NCBI RefSeq assembly: GCF_040054535.1
Contig: NC_090780.1
Span: 3,201,001 to 3,265,000, forward strand
Reading direction: 5' to 3'
From: Antennarius striatus
Lineage: Eukaryota > Chordata > Actinopteri > Lophiiformes > Antennariidae
Length of the DNA stretch: 64,000 nt
The position numbers were made by a program, and so were the translations under genes. Numbering within the stretch: the stretch's first letter is position 1; every line of letters begins with the position of its first letter. Positions 1-14,000 of the stretch are shown piece after piece. The notes beneath the pieces are model-generated. The model was not told where the DNA came from and searched no databases. It was given only the letters and a program-made list of their open reading frames with translations.

Positions 1-303
1 CATGAGGTCATAGACAAATCTTTATTTATTTTTGGCAGCAGATCAAGTAGGAAAGTGAAGTCTATGCCTTATGCTGCAGCTCCGTGGGCAAAACACATTT
101 TCATTTGTCCCAAAGCCAAGAGGACAAATCTTTCAATAGAAAGTCATTTGTTTCGGCTGATCCAGCCAACACTGACTGATGTTATCTTTTATGAGGCAGC
201 TGCAGCTCATATCCCCATAGAAATAATATCACTTTCTCAAAAGACTCTGAAATCTGAATGAACAAGATGGTTGGACGTTACCCGTAGTCCACCAATGATG
301 TCA

Positions 304-305
<2 letters not shown>

Positions 306-395
<90 letters not shown>
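306..395. repeat. (TG)n microsatellite
   Basis: About 45 perfect TG units. The rest of 1-5581 has no recognisable gene: only AT-rich sequence, A/T runs and the inverted-termini candidate. Confidence 0.97.
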
Positions 396-398
<3 letters not shown>

Positions 399-3300
399 AT
401 TAACTACATATGCATGATTTTATTGGGGAAGCAGGAGATGTGACCTCTGCTGTATTTTCTACTGAGTCTCTGTCCAAAAGCAGCACAGTGTCTTTCTTTT
501 ACCAGAACATTTGTCAGACTGAACCACCAAACTGTATGTGGTTTGGAAACTTGGTTAAAGTGAAAGGAAACTCCTTTGGGCTTGTTTTGTTTTCCTTTTT
601 TCTTAATGGTCCATAGGAACATTCTGCCTGAATATGTTGGCTCTTTTATAGTCGTTTTTCAGAGAAGTGAAACAAAATCAAATGAAGAACTCAACATTCT
701 TCTGTTTTTTCTGAATTCGGGCCCTTCAGACTGTCAGTAATCCTTTAGTTTGCTGCAGGAATGTAACTTGTAATCTGGAACATTTCACCTACTTGATCAG
801 TTGTGAAATTTAAGTCATCATTAAAAAAACATGTTTTTACGTCCTGAGCAAAATGCAAAAATTTACCATTGTACCATAGCTTAACGCACAAGCTGTGAGC
901 ACGGGTAAACAAAGGTTCTGGTTGTCATAGCGTTCCTGTGTTTTTCTGTGGTGTTGAGGGTGGATTTCAACACTGTATTTCTATTGTTTGACACTTTTAA
1001 TGTCACTTCCTGCGTTGTAATTTTCATAGTCTTGATAAATCTCATTGCCTTTTCTCTTATTATTATTGTGTACCCACTATAAAAATCAATGAATGTGAGA
1101 AGTGTCCATTGTGTCCATTCTTAACTCCACTTTGAGTATCCAATCAGTGTACTTAAGTACAGTATAATGTATTGTAGTATGTATACTCATACTGGAATAC
1201 TGTATGCAACATGAGACGCAGCAGATGTGCTTCCTCCATGACTCCTCCCCTCTTCTTCTACATGTCTATATATGTACGTGTTGTGGGTGTGGCTCCAAAC
1301 ACCTGGTTGCTTGCTTGCCCGCCCAACACCTGACCCTCATGGAGTGATCAAGTCAGTCCCGGGTCTCCTTCCTGTGGTTCCTAATGTTCAGTATTTCCTG
1401 TTTGTGTACTTCCTGAAGGTTTTTTCATGTCGGTGCGTTACCTTCTTGAGTTCAGGACCGCTTTTCCATCCACAGGCTTCAGTGTTCATCACTCATGCTT
1501 CATCAGTTTCTGTCAGCAGAGGATAGACGCTCCCGCAGGACTCACTCAATCTCACCAGTCACTTACGCTCTTCAGCCTCCATTGCAATAAGGAAATAATT
1601 AAACTGATTTCTAGATCTTATTACTGATCTTTCAGTCTGTTTCTTGCTCTAGGTCAGCCCATATCCCTACCCCCTTTAGTTTTTAGTCAATATACACACA
1701 TCTATGTGTAATCTAGTCATACTTTCTTTTCATTTTTCTAACTAAATTAGGCCTGTGCTTAATCTTCCTTTCTGTTCTGTTTCTGTTCAGTTGATATATC
1801 CAATAAGTCTGTCTGCCAACAATTTGTCGTGCTTCTCTGTACAAAGAGTCTTTCTGCTCTATGGCACACAACAGAAACCACAGACTGAAAACTCTGTTGC
1901 CCTTCGCCCTCCTCAGTCATTATTAGCACCCAGCCATTTCTACCACATGACTTGAGTGGAACCATGAAGGTTCTCTGGTAGAGAAGTGGGATTTATCAGG
2001 TGTATTTAATGATTCTGCACACTGATAGATGACAGCTATCCACTTCCACTTATTCTTCATCTAAATCTGTGTTCTCTGTGTTTTGGCTGGAGGGGTACAG
2101 ACCTACAGTATATTCTCCATCCAAGCCTAAAGGGATGACTTCATGGGGCTTGTAGCTGCCATCACCATTCTCTCTGGAGTTAATAGGAACAGCATGTAGC
2201 CTCTGGAAAGGAGCACCTCTTTCTTTCCTTTTTTTTTACTTCTTTCATTTCTGTCCCCACTATTTAGATAAAATAGAGCCAAGTAACACCCTCTTGCCCT
2301 CAAAATGTAATCATGGATTTAAGTTTTCGTTTTTCTTATCCCACATTTATTCATTTCTAAGATTGCATCACCCCTCCTACAATAGTGTAGCTAATTTACG
2401 GCCCCCAATTTGTTGGTTTGTGTCATTTATTTCTTTAAGCACCTCTAATCTATGTTTTCATTGTGTTGTTTTTGTGTCAGTTGCACAACTGTGATGGCTT
2501 TGTTTCCGACCGTTATCAGACAGCATATAGACAAAATTAGAAACAAGGATATGAAGATAGAAGCTGAGACTGACTACCAGGTTTAAATTCACTGGGTGGA
2601 CAGAAACGTACGTCCAGACTGGAACGGTTTTCTGCAGAGATCACATGTCAGCTAATGTAGAACAATACAACAAATATCCGTTGGGCTTCCTGTACCGTGT
2701 CCCACCCCTCCACAAAGCTTTGCTGAAGCTGCTTCAGGAGTTTTTATATGTACAGGAATAAGCCTGACAACTTTGTGTGGTTTCCATGGAAATGTTTTGT
2801 TAACTCTGGAAGGTCATTTTGTCCGGAGGACAACCCCACATAATAAATATTCTAACTTCACAAACCTTTTAGTATTTTAGTATAAATTTTAGTATAAATA
2901 ATAGTATTTATATTTTAGTTGTTTAAAATATTTTTTGGATCATCTCTCAACTGCAGTGAGCAAAATATAATATATAAAAATATAATTAATTATAACATAA
3001 TAATTATATAAATATAATTATATAAATGTAATTCTTTAAGCAGGAGTCACAGTTTTACAAATGGAGGTTATCTCACAGTGGAGTGTGACGCTCCACTTGC
3101 TTTAGTCACAACACTGAACCTCTGGAGCGACGCGTATTCCTCTGTCGTCTCCTCGCCGCTGCTCCTCTCGGTTCATTAGTCGGAGAGGCTGACAAATGTC
3201 TTCTGTTGGCTGACAGCTGTACATTCTCATGAAACACTGAGCATCCAATCTGATATGCTTCTGTGTTTTCAGTAGTTTGACATCCACTGGAATGTCTTGT

Positions 3301-3709
3301 GCAATGTGTGAGCCACATGACGGTTATTAATCAAACAGTAGTACGCTTTAGCCGCTGTCTGGGTTTTAAATCAGACCGGTATGACGACCGGAGGGACGAC
3401 TAAATCCAGCTGAATCTATACAGGAACAATCTGACTCATGAATGAACATATCTCAACTGCAATTAGAGAGATTGCCGTGGCATTTCATGGTCCCCAGAGG
3501 ACTAATCTGACTGACCTTTCCTCCTCAGACCTACACACTGTCACTCTGCAGCAACACGGGACCCAAACCTTTGTCTTTGGAGTTTGAATGGAGTCCATCC
3601 AGCTGCTCAATCTTCCTCTGATAGTGTATCCAAGTGTATGAAATAATAGTGAAATGATGACTCTAAATTGTCCATAAGTATACAGAGTTCATTTTACCTC
3701 AAGAAAGTA

Positions 3710-4381
3710 GTGCATCCCTGGGATGCGCTTCAGCAAAAGTTTGTGCATCCCAAAAGTAATAACAGGAAATACGGCAGAAACTGTATCAAGGATTGAGTTC
3801 TGCCAATGGTGCAATATTAAAACTAAATAAACTATTAATATTAATGATTTTCTTTACAACAACATCATAAATGTTTAAGTAAAAACATAAGTAAAAACAA
3901 AAAAAAGAGTTTACTTACAAATTATTTTTATCAAAATGTTAAAGCCTGGTAGTCATTCTTAAGAAAAAAAGTTTTAGAAATAAAGAACGATGTAATACTT
4001 TTTTTTTCACTTTTGCTTTTTACTCAATAGTTTAGTAGTGTAATAGTACTACTTTTGCATCTTTTTCAGAGGCTTGGTGATACGTAATACATATATACTG
4101 TATATACTACTTCTCGCTTTCTCACTGCAGTGTGTAAAACGAGCAGGCGTCGTGTTGCCGTTTGGTCCATTCTAATAAGACTGAACTGCGCAGGTGAGTC
4201 TCGTGACGAGAAACTCGCGCAAAATCAGAACATAATGTTGATTTCCAGGTTCGAAATTTAATTTAATTGTGAATATTTTTGCTGAATGGAAGTGCATTTT
4301 TCCCCAATATTATATCACAAAAAAAGATAGCATTGATTTCTTTTATTGTAAGTATGTAAAGCTTGTGTCCCAGGGATGCAC
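3710..4381. mobile_element. Candidate non-autonomous DNA transposon with 14-bp inverted termini
   Basis: GTGCATCCCTGGGA (3710-3723) and TCCCAGGGATGCAC (4368-4381) are exact inverted copies 672 bp apart, outer edge to outer edge. Another GTGCATCCC lies just inside the left end. There is no coding frame between them. No target-site duplication of 8 bp was found, so element status is tentative. Confidence 0.4.
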
Positions 4382-5581
4382 GCTGATGATCGTATCATGA
4401 TTGTATCATGATTTTGCCCAACTTCCCCGGGGATAAACTCCCCTGCAGTCCTGCAAAGAATTAAGTACACAAGCAAATATTTTCTCTATATTTGTTAATG
4501 CAAAAATCTTAACCAAACAAATATGAAATTTCATTTATAATGCAAAAAGGATGACACGCTGTGGTGATCGATAGCGGAACAAGTGGAAAGGAAGGTCTTT
4601 TTTAAAGTTGGCACGCTTACTTGTGAAACTAGGAACATTTCTTCGTGTCATCATTGTGAATACTCTATTTAGCATGCTGTTGTTAGAATGGAATTTTGTC
4701 CTTAGATGCATTGATTTGTTTTATAGACTGAACAAAAGGTGTTATGAAAAGCCATTTTTAATACACATAGAAAATAATCACCTCTTATGAGTCAAACCTA
4801 ACTAGAATATTGGAGCAAAAAATTTCCTCTTTTTATAAAGTAAAGTATAAAGGGTTAAAATAAATATTCATTTGATTTCCTTGGACTGACTGCTGCCTTG
4901 AAGAAGGATAAGGACAAAACAACATTTCAAACCACAGTGGCTTTGGACCGATGAAGATGGCAGCCATCAGAGTGCTGATTACTGCTCGTCTACTTCCAGC
5001 TTAATTTCTCTCCAGTATGTTGAAACAATGTTCTGTACAAAGTGCATTAGTTACGCTGCATCAGATGAAAATAAAAATCTCATTTGATGTCCACTGGAAT
5101 GTCCATGGCTTCATCTTTAATGTGGAAATAACTGATCCACATTTCAACACTGTGATCTAGTTTTGTCTCAATAGTGTGTTAAGAAAGCTGCATTTGCCCA
5201 AAAAAATTTGCAGAAAGGAATTAATCTGTAAAATGAGAACACCTGATTGTTACACAAAAGGAACACGGGTTTATAAGAATATATTTTTTTACATATTGTA
5301 ATGATGGCACTTGCATATATTGCTGGTTTATATACAGATACGTTTTTAAGTAGAAATGCAGCTTTAAGAATCATTGAAGTGAACGGCTACAGGCAGTGGC
5401 TGAAAGCCATATATTTAAAAAAAAAAAAAAAATCAGCTCTGTGGAGTGTCTCGTGATTTTTCTTGACCATCACACATGTGGTCATCATTATATGGAGTAA
5501 AAGTGAAAAAAAAAAAGGCTGCTAGAGAACAATGTCGATCAATGACTCCAGCTGTGGAACAGGCTTGATTTGGAACAATCC

Positions 5582-6355
5582 TTAAAAAACACGGACCCAG
5601 CTGCAGAGCGCAGACCCCAGCACCAGTAAAACCAGATGAGCCAGTCTCTCTGTCCCACTGGCTGCTAACTGAACTTGATTGCTGTGAAAACCTGAGCCAC
5701 GGCGCTGCAGCGGCTGTGTCTCCTCTCCACTGCAAAGCACCATGGGAGCCTGAAAGGAAGTGGGTCTCCTCTGTGGTCGGTCTGGACTGGACCCATCAGT
5801 CGGCCTGTTGCCGGTGAACAGCAGCAGGTGTTTCCTGTGGTCCAGCTCAACCTTGAACAGCTCATACTCCTTATGTGGCAGCTTGATGCCCAGGAAGGTG
5901 CACCCGTCCGTGGAGGTCAAGTCCTGTTCCGCCCCCACCTCCCAACCTCCAGTACGACCACACTTCCCAGGCCTGGTTGCATTCAGCAGCTTTGCCGTGG
6001 ACTTGTCCTCTGCTGTGACTCTCACTTCTGTGACCTTAAAGACGAACTCGGTGGCTCCTGAGACCTTGGTGGAAGGGTTTCCCTGAGCGTAGTGGCCCAA
6101 GGCTCTCAGAGTGAAAGTGGGCTGAGAACAGGCGGGGTCCAAGTAGTGCCGGTAGACACCCTCCCACGCCTGCTGGTCGGGATGGAAGGTGAAGTCTCTG
6201 GTGAGGAAGAGGACGTTAGGACGGGTTTCACAGCGCTGGCTGACCCAGCGACCGGCCAGAGACAGAGGAGCTGCAGGGCCGCTGGGTAACACTGGGGGGC
6301 GCTGCTCAGAGGAGCGGTACACCAGGGCGCACACGGGGCAGGGGTGGATGTGATG
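5582..6355 (-). CDS. apcdd1l: apcdd1l last coding exon, second APCDD1 repeat and membrane anchor
   Basis: 774 nt including the stop, after acceptor CTCTTTGCAG. It encodes HHIHPCPVCALVYRS, then the second repeat beginning GRWVSQRCETRPNVLFLTRD, then TEFVFKVTEVRV, LLNAT (possible glycosylation), GCTFLGIKLPHKEYELFKVE and the DGSSPDRPQRRPTSFQAP motif. The last 20 or so residues are hydrophobic (LAHLVLLVLGSALCSWV), consistent with a membrane anchor. This is the conserved C-terminal half of the family. Confidence 0.93.
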   Translation of the reverse strand, partial: HHIHPCPVCALVYRSSEQRPPVLPSGPAAPLSLAGRWVSQRCETRPNVLFLTRDFTFHPDQQAWEGVYRHYLDPACSQPTFTLRALGHYAQGNPSTKVSGATEFVFKVTEVRVTAEDKSTAKLLNATRPGKCGRTGGWEVGAEQDLTSTDGCTFLGIKLPHKEYELFKVELDHRKHLLLFTGNRPTDGSSPDRPQRRPTSFQAPMVLCSGEETQPLQRRGSGFHSNQVQLAASGTERLAHLVLLVLGSALCSWVRVF

Positions 6356-9300
6356 CTGCAAAGAGAAGGAGGATGTGATACTTTCTGTGTCATTTAATAG
6401 ATAATAAACCTTTTATTTTGCATTATTTCCTTATTATTAGAGTAGAGTAGAGTAGAATATAACTTTATTTATCCCTTAAGGAGGTTTCCGTCAGGGAAAT
6501 TAATTATGAAATATTATTTAGAAATATTAAAAAATATTGTAATTTAATTTAATTTAGTTTAGTTTATTGTAGTTTAATTTAATTTAATTTAATTTAATTT
6601 AATTTAATTTAATTTAATTTTATTTTATTTTATTTTATTTTATTTTATTCAGGTAACAGTTAACCCAAACCTATTTGATCAAAGTCTGAGAAAATCATTC
6701 AATTAGCTGATTGTTGGACCAATATAAAATTTGTTCATCAAATTTTTCATTATCTCTTCTAGCGAAGGTGTTTTAGATTTCAAGTCAATTAACAATTACA
6801 TGTATAGCTGCCGCAGTCATGCAAATTTCCCCACTGTGGGACAATTAAGGGTTTATCTTATCTTATCTTATCTTATCTTATCTTATCTTATCTTATCTGA
6901 ATTCTCTGCCACCTTAATTTCAATCACACAAAATGAGTCAACCATCTCATTTAAGATTGGAACAACTGACCTGTTATTAAAACGGTTCTGTTTTATCTTT
7001 GGTGTATAAACATTTAATGACACACAGTATTATCTCACCATGGCGCTTTGCAGCGGCTGCTGGTATCCTGTAGGCCTGTAGCGACCCCTCTGTGTCCAGT
7101 CGGTGTGAATGTCCCCCAAGAACAGCTCCTGGACCTTCCCTCCATGGATGTGGTGCCGTGTCTCCACCCGTATCAGTCCCATCTCCATCAGGGAGAAGCC
7201 CATCGCTGCCAAGCACCCCCTCCCTGCCCTGGTGTTATAGAGCTCATGAGGCTTCCCCAACACCAGTCGACCCAGGGTTACCCCCGAGCAGCTCTCAGGC
7301 AGCCTGGAGGACAGCCTCTGCTTCGCTGCCAGGCTGTGGACCACGATGGCCACCTTGTTGAGGTGATGATCAGCTTCAGTAGCTCCACGGGTCATCCAGG
7401 ACGCCTGTCGCAGCCGGACCCTCCCCCTGATGACCAGCGAGTAGGCTGGTTCTCCACAGACGCTGTCGGCGTAGAAGTGTTGGAGGGCCTGGAAGTGACG
7501 GCTGGGGTGAAAAGTGTAGAAGCGGGTGAGGAACTCTGGGCCGGGCCGAACTTCACATCTGAAAAAAAAACAAAAACCAGGCATGAAATGAGAGATTAGT
7601 TGTGTCAAAAAAGTCCTTAAGGACAAATCTTCATCATCTGGAACCTTCAGATCGCTGAACATTTCTCTGTCACAGTATTTTATTATTGCTAATTTTTTTT
7701 AAACATTTAAATACTTTTTTCTCTATAATATTTGACTGCAACAAATGACTAACAGGGGACAACAGAACTACTCAAACTAGAGAAAATCTGCGTTTTATAC
7801 CCCCCTGACAGATTTTAATGTCCAAAATTCAATCTCCTTTGAGCTCTCGTTTTTGGTCTGTACCCAATCTTAAGTTTCACCGTGTTCACAGAGACGTTGC
7901 TAACTCTTTCTGTCTGTTTCTTGGTGCTGATACATTCTACAGGGTTTTGTGAATTTTTCATTGAAAACAGCTGCCTGTTTTTTCTGTTTTTTTTCCCCCG
8001 GAAGCAACACTTAAAACCAGAGGTGGCAGAAACGATCCAGAACAGAGTTCTCAATAAATAAACTTCTTTTTGGAACTGGAGCTATGAGTGGAACCTCCTG
8101 GGAAACACTCTTCATCAACACTGTTTTTCATGTACGGTCTAATGACGTGATATGAAAATGGAGAAAACACCCATGTGCATTTTGCATGTTTTAGTTCATT
8201 TATGCCGTCTCGATTCAGAACAAAGCGAACCATCTGTTCTCACTCCCCGTGTTTAGTATCTCTGCTCTAAAACTTTCAGCAGCAGTGAAGTTTTTTTTGG
8301 TTTTTTTTTGTCATGGGTGTATTTTTCTGTGCTTGTAATTATCACCGTAATGCTTTTAGTTTTACTCTGGTTTCATCTTTTGTTGTTGTTCCTTGTGATT
8401 TTAAGAAGTGTATTTAATTTACTTGGCTTTATTTCACAGGGCGTTTGAACTACTCCTCATTTCACAATAGTTAGACTCACAGATGGAAAACGCCTGAATC
8501 AATAATGCATTAGTACATTTTATGATGTCTCTTTCAACTGTTGTAAAGTCGTTCATTTGTGAGTTTTGTCAGCTGGATGAAAGACACTGGGCTTTACTGC
8601 ATGAGCAGAAATATATAAAACTATAACAGTGAGATATAATTATACGGGACTTGCAGAAGTACAGCTTGCATATATGAAATAATTGCATGCATGCTGTTTT
8701 CTATAACTTTGATTTGTAGAGAGACATTCTGTCATCTGAGCACCACAGACATTAAGTTGTCATTGTCAGTAGAGCTGTCAGTGATGCCTCAGGCCTGATG
8801 TACGTCTGTCATTATAATTAACGGAGGGAATTAGTTTGTGCACATTTAATGTATGAAATGAAAATATATGTATGCATGCATTTATTTATTTATTCTATTA
8901 GACCTAATGTGGCTGCTGCCGCACTGAATGTAGAGAGACCTGCCCCCATTACCAAACCCCTTTTCAACCCCAAACAAAGTGAAGCAGCATTTAGCTATTA
9001 TGCTCCTCACCTGTGGAACAAACTGCCTGACTACCTGAGATCTGCTCCAGCAGTCACTTCATTTAAATCAGGGCTAAAGACATTTTTGTTCACTGCAGGA
9101 TTTTCCTGAATTTGTTTTTTCATTTTCTGCATTTTTTTTTTAAATCAGTGGTTTTACTTTATTTTATTCTCCTGTTTAATTGACTTTTTCATTTTAATTG
9201 CTCTTTTATTGTTATTTTATTGTCTTGATTTAATCCCTTTTTATCTTTGAATTGTTCTTGTGTTTTGTTGCCTTTGTAAAGAAAAACAAAAAATAAGTGA

Positions 9301-11027
9301 AAAGGCCCTCACCTTTTATTTAGTTTCACTTAAATCAGGTTATTGTGAGAATCTCAGGTCGGATGGGTTTGGTTGTACAAGTGATGTGTAAAATGGGTTT
9401 GCTCTAGTTAATTATTTTCTACGTTGCTATGTCAGTTCATTAAGAGCGGCTTCATCAATAAATTCACCTCGTCGACACCCAGGTGCCGTCCAGTCTTGGG
9501 GGAACGTCTGCTGTGATTCTCACTCTGTCCTGTTGGGGTGGGTACTGACAGTCCCGGTCCCACTGCAGGCTCTCGCTGAGGTTCGAGGAGGAGGCGAACG
9601 GCACCTCCCACTGTTTACTGCCAGCTCCAGCGACAAACACCGCTGCAGAACAAGGGAATGTCAGAAAACAATATTTAAATAATCACAGTTATCCAATCAG
9701 AAGGCTCCATTATGCTCTGTTTGACATGTCTGGGCAAATTCATCCAAAAAGTCTAGATTCTGGTTGGCTGCTTGTTCCTACAATCATCCTGCAGCTGCAA
9801 CACACATGCCTTTATTTTGCATTGCTTACACAGGAGGTGGACGTGATTATGATTGTGCATTTTGTACGCACATCAGCACCTTTGCAAAACTGCCGTCTTC
9901 AGTTGGATTTCTATCATCAAGATAAAGCAAACAGTGGACCGAAGCCCAGCCAAACACATCTGTTGATAGTACTGTTCAAAAACACTCACAATAACTGACC
10001 TGTCTGAGTTTTACCAAACACTAGTGGTTAAATTAACCTGATTTAAAGCATAATTTAGTGCATGACATTTATTAATCTGACGCATACGTATCTGCAATCC
10101 GTCCACCTGTCACTGGTCATAACTACACTGAATGAAACAATACGTTTCCCTTGTTAACATGGTGAGGGAGCTTTTTTGATCACGCTGTCATGGCTGCAGC
10201 TTGAGGAAGCCCACTGGGCTCTCTGCTAACAATGTGTGCATTTTTATGTGCATGAAATTATGGCTTCACATTTAACATCCCAAAAAACAAATGTCAAAAA
10301 AGCAAGGGGGGAGTGAGTTCTCACAGACGCCTCCGCCTCCCTGCTTCTTCTCTGCCTCATCGTCTTTGCTTTGTTTTCATGGACGTCGTCTGGCGTGTGT
10401 TCTTAATGTCAGATGGTTATTTTTTTACACTTTTTCAGGTTTTTTTAAGAATCCAATGATTTAATTGTAGGATATTAAACAGTGAGCTTTACAGGAGGTG
10501 GAAAATGGATTTTTTTTAGGCGGTAGCCTCATACTAGACAAAAATGAGAACAATATCAATCCTGTTTAATGATCCAAGACATTGTCCTGCTGCAGGTCAG
10601 CAGATCCAAATCTTTTTCTTTCTCTTCTTATATTCCTTATCGATCCTCTTTGTTCATAACGCCCCCACATTCATTTACTTCCTTGACTTTCCTCAGGCTC
10701 CTTTGGGACCCATTTCCTGGGTGTCATCTCAATCTAACCTTGTGTTATGGGCCCACAGACCAGTTTGCTCCCTAACGACAGAGCAGATGGAGCTGAAGGG
10801 AAATGTGAACCTGGGGTGGAAAGCAAAAGATGGGATGTCAACTTCCTGATTGATTTTTTTGTTTTTTTCCTGTAATTGGCCCCAAGATAGCGGATGACTG
10901 GTCCTCATTAATTACATTTTAGTGTCACAGGGAGGACGTGCTTTATTCCCCTCTGTGTTGGAGAGCCTCCCATCTGCTGACCGCAACCGCAGAGGTTTTT
11001 GCGACTCCAACTCCTCCACCTGATGCA

Positions 11028-11086
<59 letters not shown>

Positions 11087-14000
11087 AGTTTGGATTGTTT
11101 GAACTGTATAGCCGCAAACCACAAAACCAGATTTGAGCTCAAAGGTTCATTTCTGCTTCTTCAAGCCTCCTGTCAATTTTGTTGATATCATTAATACTCC
11201 TCTTTCTCCTGTCACAGACACTGAAACCGTTTCTGCAGTTTTCCCCCCTCGCTGTGATGCGTTGTTTATCCTCCATGTCACTGCAGCTGGCGGGGGGAAG
11301 CCGGTCGGCTGGATCGGCGACGCTCCCATGGGAGGATTTGGAGTAGAAACACTAATCAGGTTTAATTAATTTCCACTGCCCCTTACAAGCAATCCAATTG
11401 GTCTGTTTTGTGTTAAAAAAACCCCCAAAAAAACCTTTCTTTCCATGTGCAGCGTGTTGCCTAAGCGGTTACCCACACACATGGCGATGAATGGTTGGAG
11501 AGGCAGGAGTCACAGTGTTCAATGTGAAGTCATTTGGTTGCTACATTAGTTTCTGCTCTTGCCAAACCGTTTCTATAGTGTTTCTTGGGGTCACTTGTCA
11601 TTCGGCCCCCTTTCCTTTTCTTGGATCTCATTCCAGTGAAGCATATGGTTGCATTTACTAAAGGAGAACTCATAAAAGCAAAGCTTAGTAGAACAAAATT
11701 GCTCATCTTGGGGTTTTTTTTTAAAGTATTTTTCGACAAAAGAGGTTATTCTCACCACAAGCAAGGCCACGTTGTCACACACATGCAGGGATCCCACCAT
11801 CATTTTAATCTGGAGGGGATGGGGGACCGTTTTACGTCACCTCAATGCAGTTTGCACCTCTTTGTCACGTCCTGGTGCACAGTACATGTTTTATGTACCA
11901 GTACTCATGAAACCAACTTTAATCAATACATCTCATTCAATAATTGTTTTCTCACAGATACCAGATTAGTTGATACATCTAGATAAATCTCATGCAGCCA
12001 TGCAATGAAAACTACATTCTTGAAAGTTATATTTTTGTATTTCGTTGTTTGTGCTGCTGCTTTTTTTTTTGTATTGCATTGAATTTTTTTTTGCATTACA
12101 TTGAATTATACTGACATCTTAGTTTACATTAATTGATATAATGATGTGATACACTTGTAAATACAAGTGAGTGCACGTATAGGTATATGAGTTTACGCAT
12201 AAAAATATTTTTTATAGCATAGCGTAGGTGTAAAGACTGACAGCTGATTATTCATTATTCTATCTGTGGGGTTTCTGCTGAACCAATCAGCTTTGACTAG
12301 CAAAACCTCCTGACTTAAATATGACTGAGGTGCAACGGTATGCAGCACAACAAGAAACCTCATTTCATTAACAGCTATGACTTCTCCGGGGTCAAAGGTC
12401 GACATGTATTGTAAGCTGAAAATAACAGATAGTTATTTCCTGAACTGTGTCTTTCAAACAAAGAATCCTTCATCCTCTTCAGTTCGACCTTTAAAACGTC
12501 TATTGCTGAAATATTTCCCGTCTAAGAGATGAAGGATAAACTACAGTTTTGCAAAAAAAAAAAAAAAAGTGTTCAAAACTTTATCTAACAATTCAGAGGA
12601 TCTTCTGATTTTGTTCTTGGATTTTCATAGCAGTAAAGAAATGAAGGTGTACAAGAAATTCTAAGTATCTCACGTTATCTCATAGATGACCTTTCATTCA
12701 CCTTTCTGCTGCGCTTCATTTAAAATCAGACATAACACTTGTTTGTCCTCATGCAGTTCTAGGATTCTGCCACTAGGGGTCAGCGTGGCGGTCTGTGACC
12801 TGTGTGTGGTCTGGACGGGTCAGTCTGTCATCACCACCGACACCGACCGGCCTTCCCTTCAGCCGACCGATGACTGACCAAAGTAATCTACCTGTCTTTG
12901 AGCTCCTATCCTGTTTCCACACACCGACACACACACACACACACACACGTGTGTGTGTGCACACTGCACACATTGATTTACAGTAGACTGCAGAAGGGAT
13001 GCCATTTATAAAAAAAAAAAAAAAAAAAAAGACCTCCAGGCTGCACTCTGTTTGTTTATTTGCATTTGTGATTACGGTTTGGCAGCCGTCGCCGTCTTCT
13101 CTCATGTCTCATTCACAGCCCCAAAGTCAAAATATAGTTTTATGTGCTTCTTTATTTGGAGCGATCCTACAAAAACAAGGGCTGGATCCAGGCACTTTTG
13201 ATTCAGGGCTTTCAGGGGGAATCAAGTGCTTCACATTTAAGTCAGACCTGTGCCTCATTCATTAGAGAGGGATGTCTGCTTCGACGTCCTCTACTGGGGC
13301 TTTTAATGGAGAAGCATTTAACTATGAAACTATTAAGTCCCAGTAGAGACGTAAATGTACATGTTCCATTATTTTAACAACCTTCTTCTTTGTTATTTTG
13401 CTTTTTCATTGCATCCTCACCCAATTTCTGCCAATGCAATTTTCCCTAAAGCACCACAATTCGATATTTTCCTCCTGTGCCTCCGCCTTGCAGGACCAAG
13501 CCATGAAACTGTCCCTGAAGTCCAAGCGTCCTCCTGGCCCCCCCTGTTCTGATGAGCACCCCATGATCTGCATGGCTCATTTGTCCTGGATATATTTCAG
13601 ATTTGTTCCTTCTCTCTGCGTCTTTAAGCTTCTGACTTGTCCTCCAGGTACAACGGAGGTGTTACGAGACAGGGAGATTCCCAGGTTAAATCTGAATTTG
13701 AACAACATGACATCCGTGTTGAAATATTTGAATATGAATCAGTCATCGAGTCTGATTCGCCCTGAGAGCGAGATTAGAGACTCGTCTCACACGAGGTGTG
13801 AAACTTGCATTCCAGCCGGTCGTTGTTGTGCAGACTGAAGATGCCTGAGGACAGAAAACATGTCAAACCCTAATCTCATCCAAATACCTGAAAGTCATCT
13901 GGGTTCAGTGGCTGAAAAGCAAATCTTGATTTGGTTTGTTACAAAAAAAGTTGTAATGAACTGATTTTCTGTCCCCCCCCCTTCTGTCCACACTTGTCAC

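Noticed and set aside
1272..1627. Possible repeat or coding sequence
   Set aside because: Some resemblance to dispersed fish sequence, but no definite ends or protein motif.
5760..6086. 108-aa plus-strand open frame
   Set aside because: Antisense shadow of the last apcdd1l exon.
7048..7599. 183-aa plus-strand open frame
   Set aside because: Antisense shadow of apcdd1l exon 3; the minus strand carries the conserved motifs.
11585..11986. 133-aa plus-strand open frame in apcdd1l intron 1
   Set aside because: No recognised motif, no good splice or start context; chance frame.
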